Positions 34,866 through 43,049 of a stretch of DNA of 64,000 nucleotides are shown piece by piece (position 1 is the stretch's first letter; the number at the start of each line of letters is the position of its first letter). The notes under the pieces are model-generated. The model had not been told where the DNA came from. It did no database searches and saw only the letters and a program-made list of their open reading frames with translations. Location: the NCBI RefSeq assembly GCF_024733565.1, contig NZ_JANIOC010000009.1, positions 1 through 64,000 on the forward strand, written 5' to 3'. The stretch comes from Rossellomorea sp. SC111. Lineage in GTDB: Bacteria > Bacillota > Bacilli > Bacillales > Bacillaceae_B. A program made the position numbers and the translations under genes.

Positions 34866-35162
34866 CTAGTTATTGTTGTTTGAATTGTTTGAGCGGCTGG
34901 AGTTGCTTGAATTGCTGGAATTACTAGAGTTGCTTGAGTTACTGGACTGACTCCCGCCCTTCGCTCCGATTTCCTGATAAAATTTCTTATCGTGATTATC
35001 TGAAGTGGCTTCTCCACCTTTTTCACCGATCTCCTGGTAGAATTCCTTATCATGATTCTTCGCTGTTTGTTCCCCGCCTTTACGGCCGGCTTCTTCGTAG
35101 CTCATTTTGTTGTTATTGTTACCACTATTTTTATTATTGTTATTATTGTTGTTGTTTGACAT
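34866..35162 (-). CDS. KGG-domain general stress protein, copy 2
   Basis: The 98-residue protein has two KGG motifs in tandem (YEEAGRKGGEQTAKNHDKEF then YQEIGEKGGEATSDNHD) plus a truncated third (YQEIGAKGGSQSS), flanked by Asn-rich and Ser/Asn-rich low-complexity tails. KGG (Con-10/GsiB-like) proteins are hydrophilic, intrinsically disordered and induced by desiccation or general stress. It is a tandem duplicate of the next gene, sharing the core and even the leader with AAGGAGGATTT. The low-complexity ends differ in length, as expected from codon-repeat slippage. Confidence 0.88.
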   Translation of the reverse strand: MSNNNNNNNNKNSGNNNNKMSYEEAGRKGGEQTAKNHDKEFYQEIGEKGGEATSDNHDKKFYQEIGAKGGSQSSNSSNSSNSSNSSNSSRSNNSNNNN

Positions 35163-35225
35163 AAATAAAATCCTCCTTAAGTTTAGTAAAGTTGGTTTTA
35201 AACGAAATCATCAAGGCCGTGGATT

Positions 35226-35495
35226 TTAGTTTTTGTTGCTGTTTGAATTCGAGCTGTTTGAGTTACCTGAGTTATTGTTGCTTGAGTTGCTGGACTGGCT
35301 TCCGCCTTTTGCTCCGATTTCCTGATAAAATTTCTTATCATGATTATCTGAAGTGGCTTCTCCACCTTTTTCACCAATCTCTTGGTAGAATTCTTTGTCA
35401 TGATTCTTAGCTGTTTGTTCGCCGCCTTTGCGACCAGCTTCCTCGTAACTCATTTTGTTGCCGTTGTTGTTGCTATTGTTGTTACTGTTAGACAT
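35226..35495 (-). CDS. KGG-domain general stress protein, copy 1
   Basis: The 89-residue protein has the same KGG tandem core as its downstream copy and shorter Asn-rich ends. It is the promoter-proximal gene, with AAGGAGGATTT before the ATG and a SigB-type promoter 58 bp upstream of the start. The likely role is a hydrophilin-like protectant under general stress. The two genes form an operon of 63-bp spacing. Confidence 0.88.
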   Translation of the reverse strand: MSNSNNNSNNNGNKMSYEEAGRKGGEQTAKNHDKEFYQEIGEKGGEATSDNHDKKFYQEIGAKGGSQSSNSSNNNSGNSNSSNSNSNKN

Positions 35496-35552
35496 AAAGC
35501 AAATCCTCCTTAAGTTTAGTAAAATGGTGTTGTACGATTGTACATTGGTTAT

Positions 35553-35577
35553 ATACCTCGTGTTCGGAAAGATAAAC
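35553..35577 (-). promoter_or_regulatory. SigB-type promoter of the KGG genes
   Basis: On the minus strand GTTTAT (35577-35572), 13-bp spacer, AGGTAT (35558-35553), against GTTTaa-N12-15-GGGTAT. It fits the stress role of the KGG proteins. Confidence 0.7.
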
Positions 35578-35706
35578 GATTTTGGGGGTTTTTAACATTT
35601 TTGTAATTTAATTTATACTTTTAGGTGGGTAGTGCCTTTTAATAGAAGTACTCTCAACGTAGGTGTATGATGAAGTTACACGAATTGTACGAAGGAGTCT
35701 TGCAAT

Positions 35707-36900
35707 ATGGAATACATCAAGCGGGGAACATCAGCTTTCAAGCATGCCAACCTGGCTTTGTTTGCGGGAGGCTTCAGCACCTTCGCGATCCTGTGGGGAA
35801 CGCAGCCCCTGCTTCCGGAAATCGCCCGGGAGTTTCATGTCTCCCCCGCCACATCGAGTCTCAGTCAATCGTCCACCACCATTGCCCTGGCGATCAGTCT
35901 GTTGATTGCGGGATCGTTATCGGATGTGTACGGTCGGAAATCCGTCATGACCTTCTCGTTACTGGCCTCTTCCATCCTTGCCATCTGTACGGGATTTGCA
36001 TCGGGCTTCCACATGCTCGTGGCCGGCCGGATCCTGCAGGGGATAACGCTTGCAGGACTGCCCGCCGTCGCCATGGCGTATTTGGGTGAAGAAATCGAAG
36101 CGAAGAGCCTTGGGATGGCAATGGGATTATACATAAGCGGGAACTCCATCGGAGGGATGTCGGGACGGATCATAAGTGGCGTCCTGACCGATTATTTCAG
36201 CTGGCATATTGCACTGATGGGAATCGGCGTCATCAGTTTATTATCGAGCATTATCTTCATGGTCCTGCTTCCTAGGTCCGCCCATTTTGAACCTCAGAAC
36301 TTTAAGCTCATATCACTGGCGGGATCCCTGTTCAGTCAGTTCAAGGTTCCGGGACTCACACTCCTCTTCACGATCGGCTTTCTCTTGATGGGCGGTTTCG
36401 TTTCCCTCTATAATTACATCGGATTCGAGCTGATCGCACCGCCCTACTCCCTCAGCCAGACCGTCGTCGGCTTCATCTTCATCGTCTACATCGTCGGCAC
36501 CTTCAGCTCGACGTGGATGGGAATGCTCTCCGATCAATATGGAAAAAAGAAAATCCTGCCTTTGTCGCTTATCATCATGTTAGCAGGCGTCGTGACAACT
36601 CTGCATCCGAACCTTTGGGTGAAAATCATCGGGATCGCCGTCTTCACATACGGATTCTTCGCCGGCCACTCCATCGCCAGCAGCTGGGTCGGACGATTAG
36701 CACTCCATGATAAAGCACAGGCCTCTGCCCTCTACCTTTCTGCTTATTACGCGGGATCAAGCGTTGGTGGTACCGTCAGTGGAAGCTTTTATCATCAGTT
36801 CGATTGGCAGGGCGTGGTGTGGATGATCGTTGTCCTGTCCGTTGTGTCAATCGGGATATCATTGCGGTTGGGGAAAAGGGACGCTGCTCGGGCCATATAA
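35707..36900 (+). CDS. MFS transporter (YnfM/DHA1-like)
   Basis: The 397-residue protein has twelve helices and the DHA1 motif A region SLSDVYGRKSVM after helix 2. The N-terminus reads MEYIKRGTSAFKHANLALFAG, as in the YnfM group of putative arabinose/drug exporters. AAGGAG lies seven to eight bases before the ATG. It is a single gene with its own terminator. The substrate is unknown. Confidence 0.9.
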   Translation: MEYIKRGTSAFKHANLALFAGGFSTFAILWGTQPLLPEIAREFHVSPATSSLSQSSTTIALAISLLIAGSLSDVYGRKSVMTFSLLASSILAICTGFASGFHMLVAGRILQGITLAGLPAVAMAYLGEEIEAKSLGMAMGLYISGNSIGGMSGRIISGVLTDYFSWHIALMGIGVISLLSSIIFMVLLPRSAHFEPQNFKLISLAGSLFSQFKVPGLTLLFTIGFLLMGGFVSLYNYIGFELIAPPYSLSQTVVGFIFIVYIVGTFSSTWMGMLSDQYGKKKILPLSLIIMLAGVVTTLHPNLWVKIIGIAVFTYGFFAGHSIASSWVGRLALHDKAQASALYLSAYYAGSSVGGTVSGSFYHQFDWQGVVWMIVVLSVVSIGISLRLGKRDAARAI

Positions 36901-36907
36901 AAAAAAT

Positions 36908-36936
36908 GAGGACTTTTCGTGAAGTCCTCTTTCTTT
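36908..36936 (+). terminator. Terminator of the MFS gene
   Basis: GAGGACTT - TTCGTG - AAGTCCTC followed by TTTCTTT, eight bases after the stop. Confidence 0.85.
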
Positions 36937-37047
36937 GATCGTACCTGGGTTTTACTCATGTAACATGAGTAATATAATGCGCATGTATGTTACTAATGGA
37001 TCTTTTGCAGTCACCCGAGAGTGATTCTTAACGTCTCCCGCTACTTT

Positions 37048-37170
37048 ATGAGCCTGTTTTAGATGTATGGTCTGGTTCTCTTCTTTATGGGCAGGTTTAT
37101 TGATACATGAACTCGAATTCTGAGATATGATCCCCTTTAGAATTATATGAACCGTCTGTCGAAAAACCTC
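37048..37170 (-). repeat. 20-nt-period repeat array F (GGATCAT family)
   Basis: ATG[A/G] anchors at 37048, 37067, 37087, 37107, 37127 and 37147 (spacings 19, 20, 20, 20, 20). The last unit, ATGAACCGTCTGTCGAAAAA, closely matches the last unit of array A (ATGAACCCTTTGTCGAATAA). Sense with respect to the minus-strand gene ending at 37212. The gap 36901-37211 otherwise holds only the MFS terminator. Confidence 0.8.
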
Positions 37171-37211
37171 CGTTGTACAGGCACACTTGATTTTATCTGG
37201 CACATGCATGA

Positions 37212-37712
37212 TCAAAAATCGACCTCTACCGCATCACGATACGTCATGCCCAAATATTCATACTCAATTAACACTCGATGTACTTTCTCATCATGAAACA
37301 CGTTGACAGCGTAGATCATATCTTCCTTTGTAGCTGTTCCATCATCCAGACTAGCCAATTGCTCCGCATTAGTGGGACCGGCTTTAATCTTAACGTCCCC
37401 TACATTTTCGAAGCTGATTCCTACCGGCAGCTGATCATCGGGTCCATCGGTAACCGTATATCCTCTCAGCAGGTTACTCACCTGCATCTTCACTCCACTC
37501 GGTGTTTCACCATTATTGACTGTGACCCCCGTCACTTTCGCATCTTCCCACCCATGATTGGTCACTTCCACAAGGACCGACGTCCCTGTCGTATTACTAG
37601 CAACGACACCAACCTCCATGGGAGGATGCATCCTAAGCCAGACATAGCACCCACCAACCACTGCCACTGCCACCATTAAAATCAGAACCGCCACCCACCA
37701 ACGCTTCTTCAT
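37212..37712 (-). CDS. Hypothetical membrane-anchored protein
   Basis: The 166-residue protein has one N-terminal helix (~4-26) and an extracytoplasmic beta-rich domain (NTTGTSVLVEVTNHGWEDA, then VTGVTVNNGE), suggestive of an immunoglobulin-like fold. Its ATG overlaps the stop of the preceding gene (ATGA). It is the fourth and last gene of a tightly overlapping operon with a DUF2711-like protein and two small membrane proteins. No family name can be given. No terminator is seen before array F. Confidence 0.65.
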   Translation of the reverse strand: MKKRWWVAVLILMVAVAVVGGCYVWLRMHPPMEVGVVASNTTGTSVLVEVTNHGWEDAKVTGVTVNNGETPSGVKMQVSNLLRGYTVTDGPDDQLPVGISFENVGDVKIKAGPTNAEQLASLDDGTATKEDMIYAVNVFHDEKVHRVLIEYEYLGMTYRDAVEVDF

Positions 37713-37999
37713 CCGCCTATCTCCTTATGCTGCTTATCGCTTTCTGCCATATTCGTTCGGAATTCCAATACTATCAACACAATGCCCGTGCCTCCTGCTA
37801 TCACCGCCAACACTAGTGGCAAGGTCCCAACCTCCCTCAACGCAGTTCCGAATACACCGTACCGAGAGTCCCATCCGAGACCGCCATCTTCCGTCAGCAT
37901 GCCAGAATAAACGGCTGCCGCTATAAGCGTCGCCCCGTAAAGAATCGCACTGACCACCAAACATGTTAACCCAATCCAGAATCGTTTTATCTCAAACAC
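37709..37999 (-). CDS. Hypothetical two-helix membrane protein
   Basis: With GTG 37999 as start the protein has 96 residues and two membrane helices (~7-30 and ~58-78), with a short loop containing GGLGWDSRYGVFG. The start is uncertain: GTG lies four bases after the upstream stop behind GGAAGATAGGGG; TTG codons further up are alternatives. It is translationally linked with both neighbours. Confidence 0.6.
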   Translation of the reverse strand: MFEIKRFWIGLTCLVVSAILYGATLIAAAVYSGMLTEDGGLGWDSRYGVFGTALREVGTLPLVLAVIAGGTGIVLIVLEFRTNMAESDKQHKEIGG

Positions 38000-38003
38000 C
38001 CCC

Positions 38004-38183
38004 CTATCTTCCAAAGAACTCCGGCAATTGCACCCCAAGATCGAATAAAGCGCTCGTCACAAGGAGGATGAGCACCGGGATTACGCAAAGTATGAGAATC
38101 CATGTCCAGGTTTTGTTGAACGATTCCTGGCGTTTTTTCTTTCTATACAGTTCTTGAATCCGTTTCTGTTCTTCGCTCGTCAT
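38004..38183 (-). CDS. Hypothetical 59-residue single-helix membrane protein
   Basis: From ATG 38183 the protein has a charged N-terminus (EEQKRIQELYRKKKRQESF) and one membrane helix (~26-48), ending LPEFFGR. Its ATG overlaps the TGA of the DUF2711-like gene, and the next gene starts four bases after its stop. So it is embedded in a coupled four-gene operon. Function unknown. Confidence 0.65.
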   Translation of the reverse strand: MTSEEQKRIQELYRKKKRQESFNKTWTWILILCVIPVLILLVTSALFDLGVQLPEFFGR

Positions 38184-38896
38184 ATGCCCGCACCATTCTT
38201 GATACTCCAATAGATTTCTGTCTTGTCATTACAAAAAAACCCCTCCAGATTAGCTGATTCAACGATCCGGTTTAAGGTTTCCCTTTCTCCGCATAACATG
38301 GAAAAATGACTGTCCCAATGAGTGGTAACAAGGATTTTCTGATCGTGTGTGAAGAGGTTTCGTCGTTCCCGATGCAGAATGGTCCCATCATCGTTTATTA
38401 CATCGTCCATATACTCAAGCTTTCTTTCTGTACAAAATTCATCTCCGCACCATATCCAGTCATAGCCCTCTTTTTGAATCGCCCGCAATAAATCATCCAT
38501 GACGAGGTCGGGGAAAAGCCCCTCGGAAGGAAACACAATCTTATTCTTCTCGCATATATCGATGATACGATTGGCCCATGTTCTATTTTCATACGCCTTG
38601 TTAAGTCCAAGAATGATACTTCTAAGCCCTATATCCAACTCTGCTATATTCGTTAATCCCGAAAGGATCAGAAACTCCTGCCACGTGACTTTTTCACAAG
38701 TATTCACAATTTCCCGTTTCCCGGGATAGGTATCCGGACAAAACAGCTCAAAGTCTGTGCTAAGAGGTTTAATAAATGGATGGAAAAAGATGAAGACATC
38801 TTGAAATACTTCTCTATAGAACTCTTTAATCGGCATGTCAGCATCTGCACAAACCGCATATACATGGGGTGCCGGCAATACTTTCACTTCAGACAT
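38180..38896 (-). CDS. DUF2711-like protein
   Basis: From ATG 38896 (GGAGGGGGG upstream) the protein has 238 residues and is soluble. The segments VLPAPHVYAVCADADMPIKEFY, GLRSIILGLNKAYENRTWANRI cut at ~105-125, and THWDSHFSMLCGER resemble the Bacillus DUF2711 family, whose function is unknown. An in-frame ATG 27 codons upstream exists, without a good RBS. It is the first gene of the operon that continues into three small membrane proteins. The family match is from memory and moderately sure. Confidence 0.65.
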   Translation of the reverse strand: MSEVKVLPAPHVYAVCADADMPIKEFYREVFQDVFIFFHPFIKPLSTDFELFCPDTYPGKREIVNTCEKVTWQEFLILSGLTNIAELDIGLRSIILGLNKAYENRTWANRIIDICEKNKIVFPSEGLFPDLVMDDLLRAIQKEGYDWIWCGDEFCTERKLEYMDDVINDDGTILHRERRNLFTHDQKILVTTHWDSHFSMLCGERETLNRIVESANLEGFFCNDKTEIYWSIKNGAGI

Positions 38897-39040
38897 GCAC
38901 TCCCCCCTCCCAAGTTGTTTTCCTTTAAGATATTCGTCAGCCCCTGATGATAATCCTGTTTTTTCCATTGAACTCATTTGTTCCTTCTAGTGAAAGGCAA
39001 ATGTACCTAGGTTTGATTTTAGCAGTATCTCTTTGATCAT

Positions 39041-39071
39041 AAAAAAAACGACCCCTCATTCAGATCGTTTC
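39041..39071 (-). terminator. Possible terminator after the 90-residue gene cluster
   Basis: On the minus strand AAACGA...TCGTTT with a ~13-nt loop and a run of eight T residues, ~85 bp after the stop at 39156. Confidence 0.5.
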
Positions 39072-39155
39072 AGAGAAAATCATTTTTTACATGGGACGCT
39101 TCCCTAAAAGTAAAGAAGCAGCCAGTAATTCCTGATTACTTCCCTCCTGCATGAA

Positions 39156-39416
39156 TTAGAATCCCGACCCCATCAACCCAGCTATAAATAACCCGATCAC
39201 AAGGATAAACCCAACCGGAAGCACCACCAGAATCACAGCCGATGCCTTCCTCCAGAATCCCGGTGCACTATACCAGGATGCACAAACAGCACCGATATAT
39301 CCGATTGCGATGATCCACAACCAGAGATGACCGATCTGTTTCCCGACAAGAGCCTGTAAAATCAGAAATGTGACAATTAGAATACTAATCGATAGAAGAC
39401 CAAAGTATTTACTCAT
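39156..39416 (-). CDS. Hypothetical three-helix membrane protein
   Basis: From ATG 39416 this 86-residue protein has three hydrophobic helices (~5-20, ~29-45, ~57-80) and ends FIAGLMGSGF. Its start overlaps the stop of the GNAT gene (ATGA), and GGAG lies six bases before it. It is the last gene of a small operon with the GNAT enzyme and two further small membrane proteins. No family recognised. Confidence 0.65.
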   Translation of the reverse strand: MSKYFGLLSISILIVTFLILQALVGKQIGHLWLWIIAIGYIGAVCASWYSAPGFWRKASAVILVVLPVGFILVIGLFIAGLMGSGF

Positions 39417-39853
39417 GTCCTTCTCCACTCATACAGAATATCCGTCAGATTTTCCTCATTTTCACGCCCCCTGCCGATCACCACAAACCCGTTCTTTTCA
39501 TAAAATCTCTGCGCGTTCTCATTCACTTCAAATGTATATAGGGTCAAGCGACCGCCAGACTTCGCCTTCGCTTTATCCAATAGCATCTGACCAATCCCGA
39601 ATCCTTGATAATCAACGTGAATATAAAGCTGACTGATTTCCGAATCATTATATGCCGCCATCCCGACGACTTTTCCATTTATGAGAGCCAAATCCACTTG
39701 GAACTGCCGAGGCAGGATTTCAGTTAAAAAATAAAGATGACTTTCCACACTGTGTTTTTCTTTTTGCCCAATGGCCCGCTCCTTACTTTCCCGCCACATG
39801 GCCACCGTTTCCTCGGCATACTGCGGGTCGAGTGGAATGATGTCTGCTTTCAT
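39413..39853 (-). CDS. GNAT-family N-acetyltransferase
   Basis: The 146-residue protein has the GNAT core: a central strand with GKVVGMAAYNDSEISQLYIHVDYQG cut at ~65-88, the acetyl-CoA loop QGFGIGQMLLDKA (GxGIG type, ~87-99) and the C-terminal NENAQRFYEKNGFVVIGRG. Substrate unknown. It is coupled with the downstream membrane gene by ATGA and lies 12 bp after the 70-residue gene. Confidence 0.88.
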   Translation of the reverse strand: MKADIIPLDPQYAEETVAMWRESKERAIGQKEKHSVESHLYFLTEILPRQFQVDLALINGKVVGMAAYNDSEISQLYIHVDYQGFGIGQMLLDKAKAKSGGRLTLYTFEVNENAQRFYEKNGFVVIGRGRENEENLTDILYEWRRT

Positions 39854-39865
39854 CCATGTTCCTCC

Positions 39866-40078
39866 TCAAGAATCTTTCGTGTATTGAAAGGCAAGGGTTG
39901 ATAAAATAAATGACAAAGCGATGAGTATTGGTATTACAACCAGCAACCCTACTAAATCGGTCTTATAATTCCACGGCACGAATGCCTCCCATAAAAAAGC
40001 CGTCCCTTTCCATAACACGATGAAGATGAACAGCGTGAAGACAAGGTAAATCAGCCATCCCACCAAGCTTTTCATCAT
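39866..40078 (-). CDS. Hypothetical 70-residue two-helix membrane protein
   Basis: The protein begins MMKSLVGWLIYLVFTLF and has two membrane helices (~6-28 and ~41-62). AGGTGG lies before two adjacent ATG codons (40078 or 40075). It follows the 35-residue gene by nine bases and precedes the GNAT gene by 12. Function unknown. Confidence 0.6.
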   Translation of the reverse strand: MMKSLVGWLIYLVFTLFIFIVLWKGTAFLWEAFVPWNYKTDLVGLLVVIPILIALSFILSTLAFQYTKDS

Positions 40079-40087
40079 GTGTCCACC

Positions 40088-40195
40088 TCATTTTTTCTCT
40101 TTTAAAATCGTAAAAATCAAAAAGGAGATTAAGACCAAAAAGACAATCCCGACCCCTCTCAGGATGTCGTAGATGCCGCTCACAAGATAGATCAT
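40088..40195 (-). CDS. 35-residue single-helix membrane peptide
   Basis: This very short frame (ATG 40195, TGA 40088) encodes a peptide with a short polar start (MIYLVSGIYDILRG), one strongly hydrophobic helix (~15-30) and a KEKK end. GTGGGGGA lies about 11 bases before the ATG. Its stop is nine bases before the next gene, which belongs to the same operon of small membrane proteins. It is below the usual length limit of gene finders. Confidence 0.5.
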   Translation of the reverse strand: MIYLVSGIYDILRGVGIVFLVLISFLIFTILKEKK

Positions 40196-40271
40196 ATAAA
40201 TCGAATCCCCCACTCCTTTTTTCTAATTATTTCAAAAAGTGGAATCTTTCTCAATCCTTTTTTCAGACGTA

Positions 40272-40300
40272 AATAGAAAGCTTACCCGCCTTGGGTAAGC
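40272..40300 (-). terminator. Terminator of the class D beta-lactamase gene
   Basis: On the minus strand GCTTACCC-AAGGC-GGGTAAGC followed by TTTCTATTT, nine bases after the stop at 40309. Confidence 0.85.
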
Positions 40301-40308
40301 TCTCTCCT

Positions 40309-41091
40309 TTATTCTTTCGGGATGATACTCAATTTCTTCAGTACCTCCAACGTCAAGTTCTTCGCTTCTGTCCCGCTTCCATCCAGATTGACGGCGAATA
40401 TCCACTCTCCCTTGTCGGTCTCCACATAACCTGTGTACCAGCCGAGGCCGTAGTCTGATAGCCGGGTGCCGGTTTTGCCGTGGATGGTATAGTCATCCTG
40501 CTCGTCATTGATCATGATCCGTTTCACCGTTCTCATGTGCTGTTTGTCATAGGGGAGGCTCTCTTCCACAAGATCTTCGAAAAAGTTGGTTTGCTCCCGG
40601 GCCGATATTTTCAGACTGCTGTCGAGCCAGAAAGAGTCGATGCCACCTGAGATGTCGGTATTCCCGTAATCCAGCAGATCCAAATTCTCTTGCATTCTCT
40701 CTTCCCCGATATCACGTGCCATATCCTGATAATACCAAATGACGGAGTATCTCATGCCGGATGCAAGCGTGTGATCTCTGTTCCAATCAGGAAACTCCCT
40801 CATTACTCCGTCCCATCGTTTCACCTCATATTCATCCCTGACAGCACCCGTCGATAATCCAATCAAGGCGTGGGGGACTTTGTACGTCGATTCAGGTGTA
40901 TACCGCCGCTCACTCCTAACCTTGTTGTAAACGAATTCCTTTTCTGTCTTCACGTTGCGGATGATGATCGTCGCGTCCTTTCCGTTCATCATGTCCGTGA
41001 TTTCAGATTTGATACTGTTCTTGGCGTCCGCATACGTTCCTCCCATGACGACCAGGGCAATACTCAATACTAGTGCAGCCATTCGTTTCAC
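40309..41091 (-). CDS. Class D beta-lactamase (OXA-type serine hydrolase)
   Basis: From GTG 41091 (GGGAG nine bases upstream) the protein has 260 residues with a Sec signal peptide (~1-22, ending GTYADA). All class D motifs are present: the serine nucleophile in STYK, YGN in LLDYGNTD, and KTGT in IHGKTGTRLSD followed by GLGWYTGYVE. Such enzymes hydrolyse penicillins; chromosomal Bacillus members often have weak activity. The gene is divergent from a MocR-type regulator, but no BlaR/BlaI system is present. An upstream in-frame ATG (41190) would precede the signal peptide and is unlikely. Confidence 0.88.
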   Translation of the reverse strand: MKRMAALVLSIALVVMGGTYADAKNSIKSEITDMMNGKDATIIIRNVKTEKEFVYNKVRSERRYTPESTYKVPHALIGLSTGAVRDEYEVKRWDGVMREFPDWNRDHTLASGMRYSVIWYYQDMARDIGEERMQENLDLLDYGNTDISGGIDSFWLDSSLKISAREQTNFFEDLVEESLPYDKQHMRTVKRIMINDEQDDYTIHGKTGTRLSDYGLGWYTGYVETDKGEWIFAVNLDGSGTEAKNLTLEVLKKLSIIPKE

Positions 41092-41235
41092 ATCATTCAA
41101 CTCCCATGTATATTTACTAGAATGACAGGCAAATGGTCCATGCCAATCTTTCTTAATTTTTAGTATACTGACAGAAAAGGTTTTGCCCAATGCCGTTTTT
41201 CATAGACTGTACCCCTACAGATGGGAGGAAAAAGA

Positions 41236-42606
41236 GTGCCCCATGCCAAATTTGAAGAAATCATCCGTCACATAGAAGAACTGGCCGAGTCGGGTAATCT
41301 TAAGCCCGGAAGCCGCCTGCCATCAATCAGAATCCTCGCCAACGAATTCTCCTGCAGCTTGAACACCGTCATCAAAGCGTACAAGGAATTGGAATTCAGC
41401 CATAAGATTTATGCAGTGAGTAAAAGCGGGTATTATTTAGTGGAAGACTTTCCTTATAAAAGACAAGCCGGTTCTCGAGTAACCGTCTATGACTTCTTAT
41501 CCGCCGGCCCCGATAAACACGCTATGCCCTACCTCGACTACAAGCACTGCATGAACCTGGCCATCGACCGGTACAAAGAAGATATGTTCACTTATTCCGA
41601 CCTTCTCGGACTACCCTCACTGCGTGAAGAACTCGCCCGGCATCTGCGGGATCTCCAGGTGTTTACAGATCCTTCTCGCATTGCCGTCACGACCGGATCC
41701 CAACAAGCCCTCCATCTCTTGATACGGCAACCGTTCCCGAATGGCAAACAAACCATCCTGACCGAGCAGCCGGCTCATCCCAGTTTCATAGAATCAGTGA
41801 AGAACCAGCCCTGTCTCGGGATTGACATCGGGAGGGACGGACCTGACCTGGAGCGGCTTGAGTCCATTTTTCAAAAAGAAGACATTAAATTCTTCTACGC
41901 TGTTTCCCGTTTTCATAACCCCACCGGGCACAGTTACACGAATGAAGGAAGAAGGAAAATCGTCGAACTTGCTCAAAGGTATGATGTGTATATCGTGGAA
42001 GACGACTACATGGGAGATCTTGATCCCGACCTGAAGCAGGATCCCATGTTTGCGTATCAACCGAATGGAAGGGTCATTTATACGAAGAGCTTTTCTAAAA
42101 CCCTATTGCCGGGCTTACGTCTCGGGCTTGCCGTCCTTCCCCCTGAGTTGATCGAGGGATTTACACGTGCCAAGTTTGCCGCAGACGTCCATACACCGGT
42201 CATCACACAGGGAGCCCTGGAAATCTATTTGAAAAACGGGATGTTTGATGCCCATATTGAAAAGACCCGGAAGCTGTATCGGAAAAAGGGTGATCTGCTT
42301 CGCGTGGCGTATCGTGCTTTTATGCCGGAGGGAACGTTTTATACTTGTCCCACATCAGGATTCTACTCAACGGTCAGACTGCCTTCTCCATTAAAAGCTG
42401 ATGGATTGATTCTGCGGTTAAAAGAGAGAAACGTCTTGGCGCAGAGCACGGAATCCATGTATCTGGAGGATTTCATGAGACATGACGAGCTCCGTCTCAG
42501 TGTCTCCCATGTGGAGAATCGCATGATTGGAGAAGGGATTGAGCTGATGGCAGAAACCATTCAGGACATGGTGAAAGAAAGGAAAAAAGGGGTGATTTGG
42601 AGTTAG
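41236..42606 (+). CDS. MocR/PdxR-type regulator (GntR HTH fused to aminotransferase-like domain)
   Basis: From GTG 41236 (GGGAGG seven bases upstream) the protein has 456 residues: an N-terminal GntR winged helix (~5-70, SRLPSIRILANEFSCSLNTV) and a PLP-dependent aminotransferase-like domain (~95-450) with FHNPTGH, VEDDYMGDL and the PLP lysine in YTKSFSKTLLPGLRLG. MocR proteins sense PLP or amino compounds. The nearest candidate target is the divergent beta-lactamase gene; more likely it regulates an unlinked transporter. One GGGACGGACCT motif lies inside at 41833-41844. Confidence 0.9.
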   Translation: MPHAKFEEIIRHIEELAESGNLKPGSRLPSIRILANEFSCSLNTVIKAYKELEFSHKIYAVSKSGYYLVEDFPYKRQAGSRVTVYDFLSAGPDKHAMPYLDYKHCMNLAIDRYKEDMFTYSDLLGLPSLREELARHLRDLQVFTDPSRIAVTTGSQQALHLLIRQPFPNGKQTILTEQPAHPSFIESVKNQPCLGIDIGRDGPDLERLESIFQKEDIKFFYAVSRFHNPTGHSYTNEGRRKIVELAQRYDVYIVEDDYMGDLDPDLKQDPMFAYQPNGRVIYTKSFSKTLLPGLRLGLAVLPPELIEGFTRAKFAADVHTPVITQGALEIYLKNGMFDAHIEKTRKLYRKKGDLLRVAYRAFMPEGTFYTCPTSGFYSTVRLPSPLKADGLILRLKERNVLAQSTESMYLEDFMRHDELRLSVSHVENRMIGEGIELMAETIQDMVKERKKGVIWS

Positions 42607-42637
42607 CCATTTGAAGAGGTGTCGCCCATACTATAAA

Positions 42638-42666
42638 AAGCCGGAAGACTCCCCTCTTCCGGCTTC
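42638..42666. terminator. Bidirectional terminator between MocR and the minus-strand operon
   Basis: AAGCCGGAAGA / TCTTCCGGCTT around a short C-rich loop, with A-run before and T-poor sequence after. It suits termination of the minus-strand unit (T-run in that sense). Confidence 0.8.
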
Positions 42667-42674
42667 ACTCTCCA

Positions 42675-43049
42675 TTACTTTATAATTGTCGACCCCTGCA
42701 GCAGTTCCGGCTTCGCGCCAAGGATCAATAAGAATAATTTCGAGTCACTGATTTGTCTATGCTTTTTCATGATGTCTTTCAGCTGGGCCATATTTGGATG
42801 ATTTTTCAGCTTCCGGACCTCGTCCTGATAGAGTGAGAGGATCGAGTCGCGGACAAACTGCGGTTCGTAATCCGGCAGCTCTTTGTCACGGAGTAAGGAC
42901 CCCATGTAGCCGTACTTCAGCTGTAGTTGTCGCGTCAAACTCGTGACGTGGACTAGCTGTTCATTCAGTTCGGGGTAATCCTGCTTCAGTGCTTCTACAT
43001 CTTTTTTTGCTTCGTGCAGTTCGTTCATTCCTGCTACCATCATGCTCAT
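42675..43049 (-). CDS. Hypothetical protein coupled to the thioesterase
   Basis: From ATG 43049 the 124-residue, mainly helical protein has a coiled-coil-like N-terminal half (ELHEAKKDVEALKQDYPELN) and then KYGYMGSLLRDKELPDYEPQ. It is soluble. Its start overlaps the stop of the thioesterase gene (ATGA), so the two are translated together and may act together. No family is recognised. Confidence 0.6.
   Translation of the reverse strand: MSMMVAGMNELHEAKKDVEALKQDYPELNEQLVHVTSLTRQLQLKYGYMGSLLRDKELPDYEPQFVRDSILSLYQDEVRKLKNHPNMAQLKDIMKKHRQISDSKLFLLILGAKPELLQGSTIIK

Noticed and set aside
36952-37215. 87-residue minus-strand reading frame
   Set aside because: It reads through repeat array F, has no Shine-Dalgarno and no protein-like composition.
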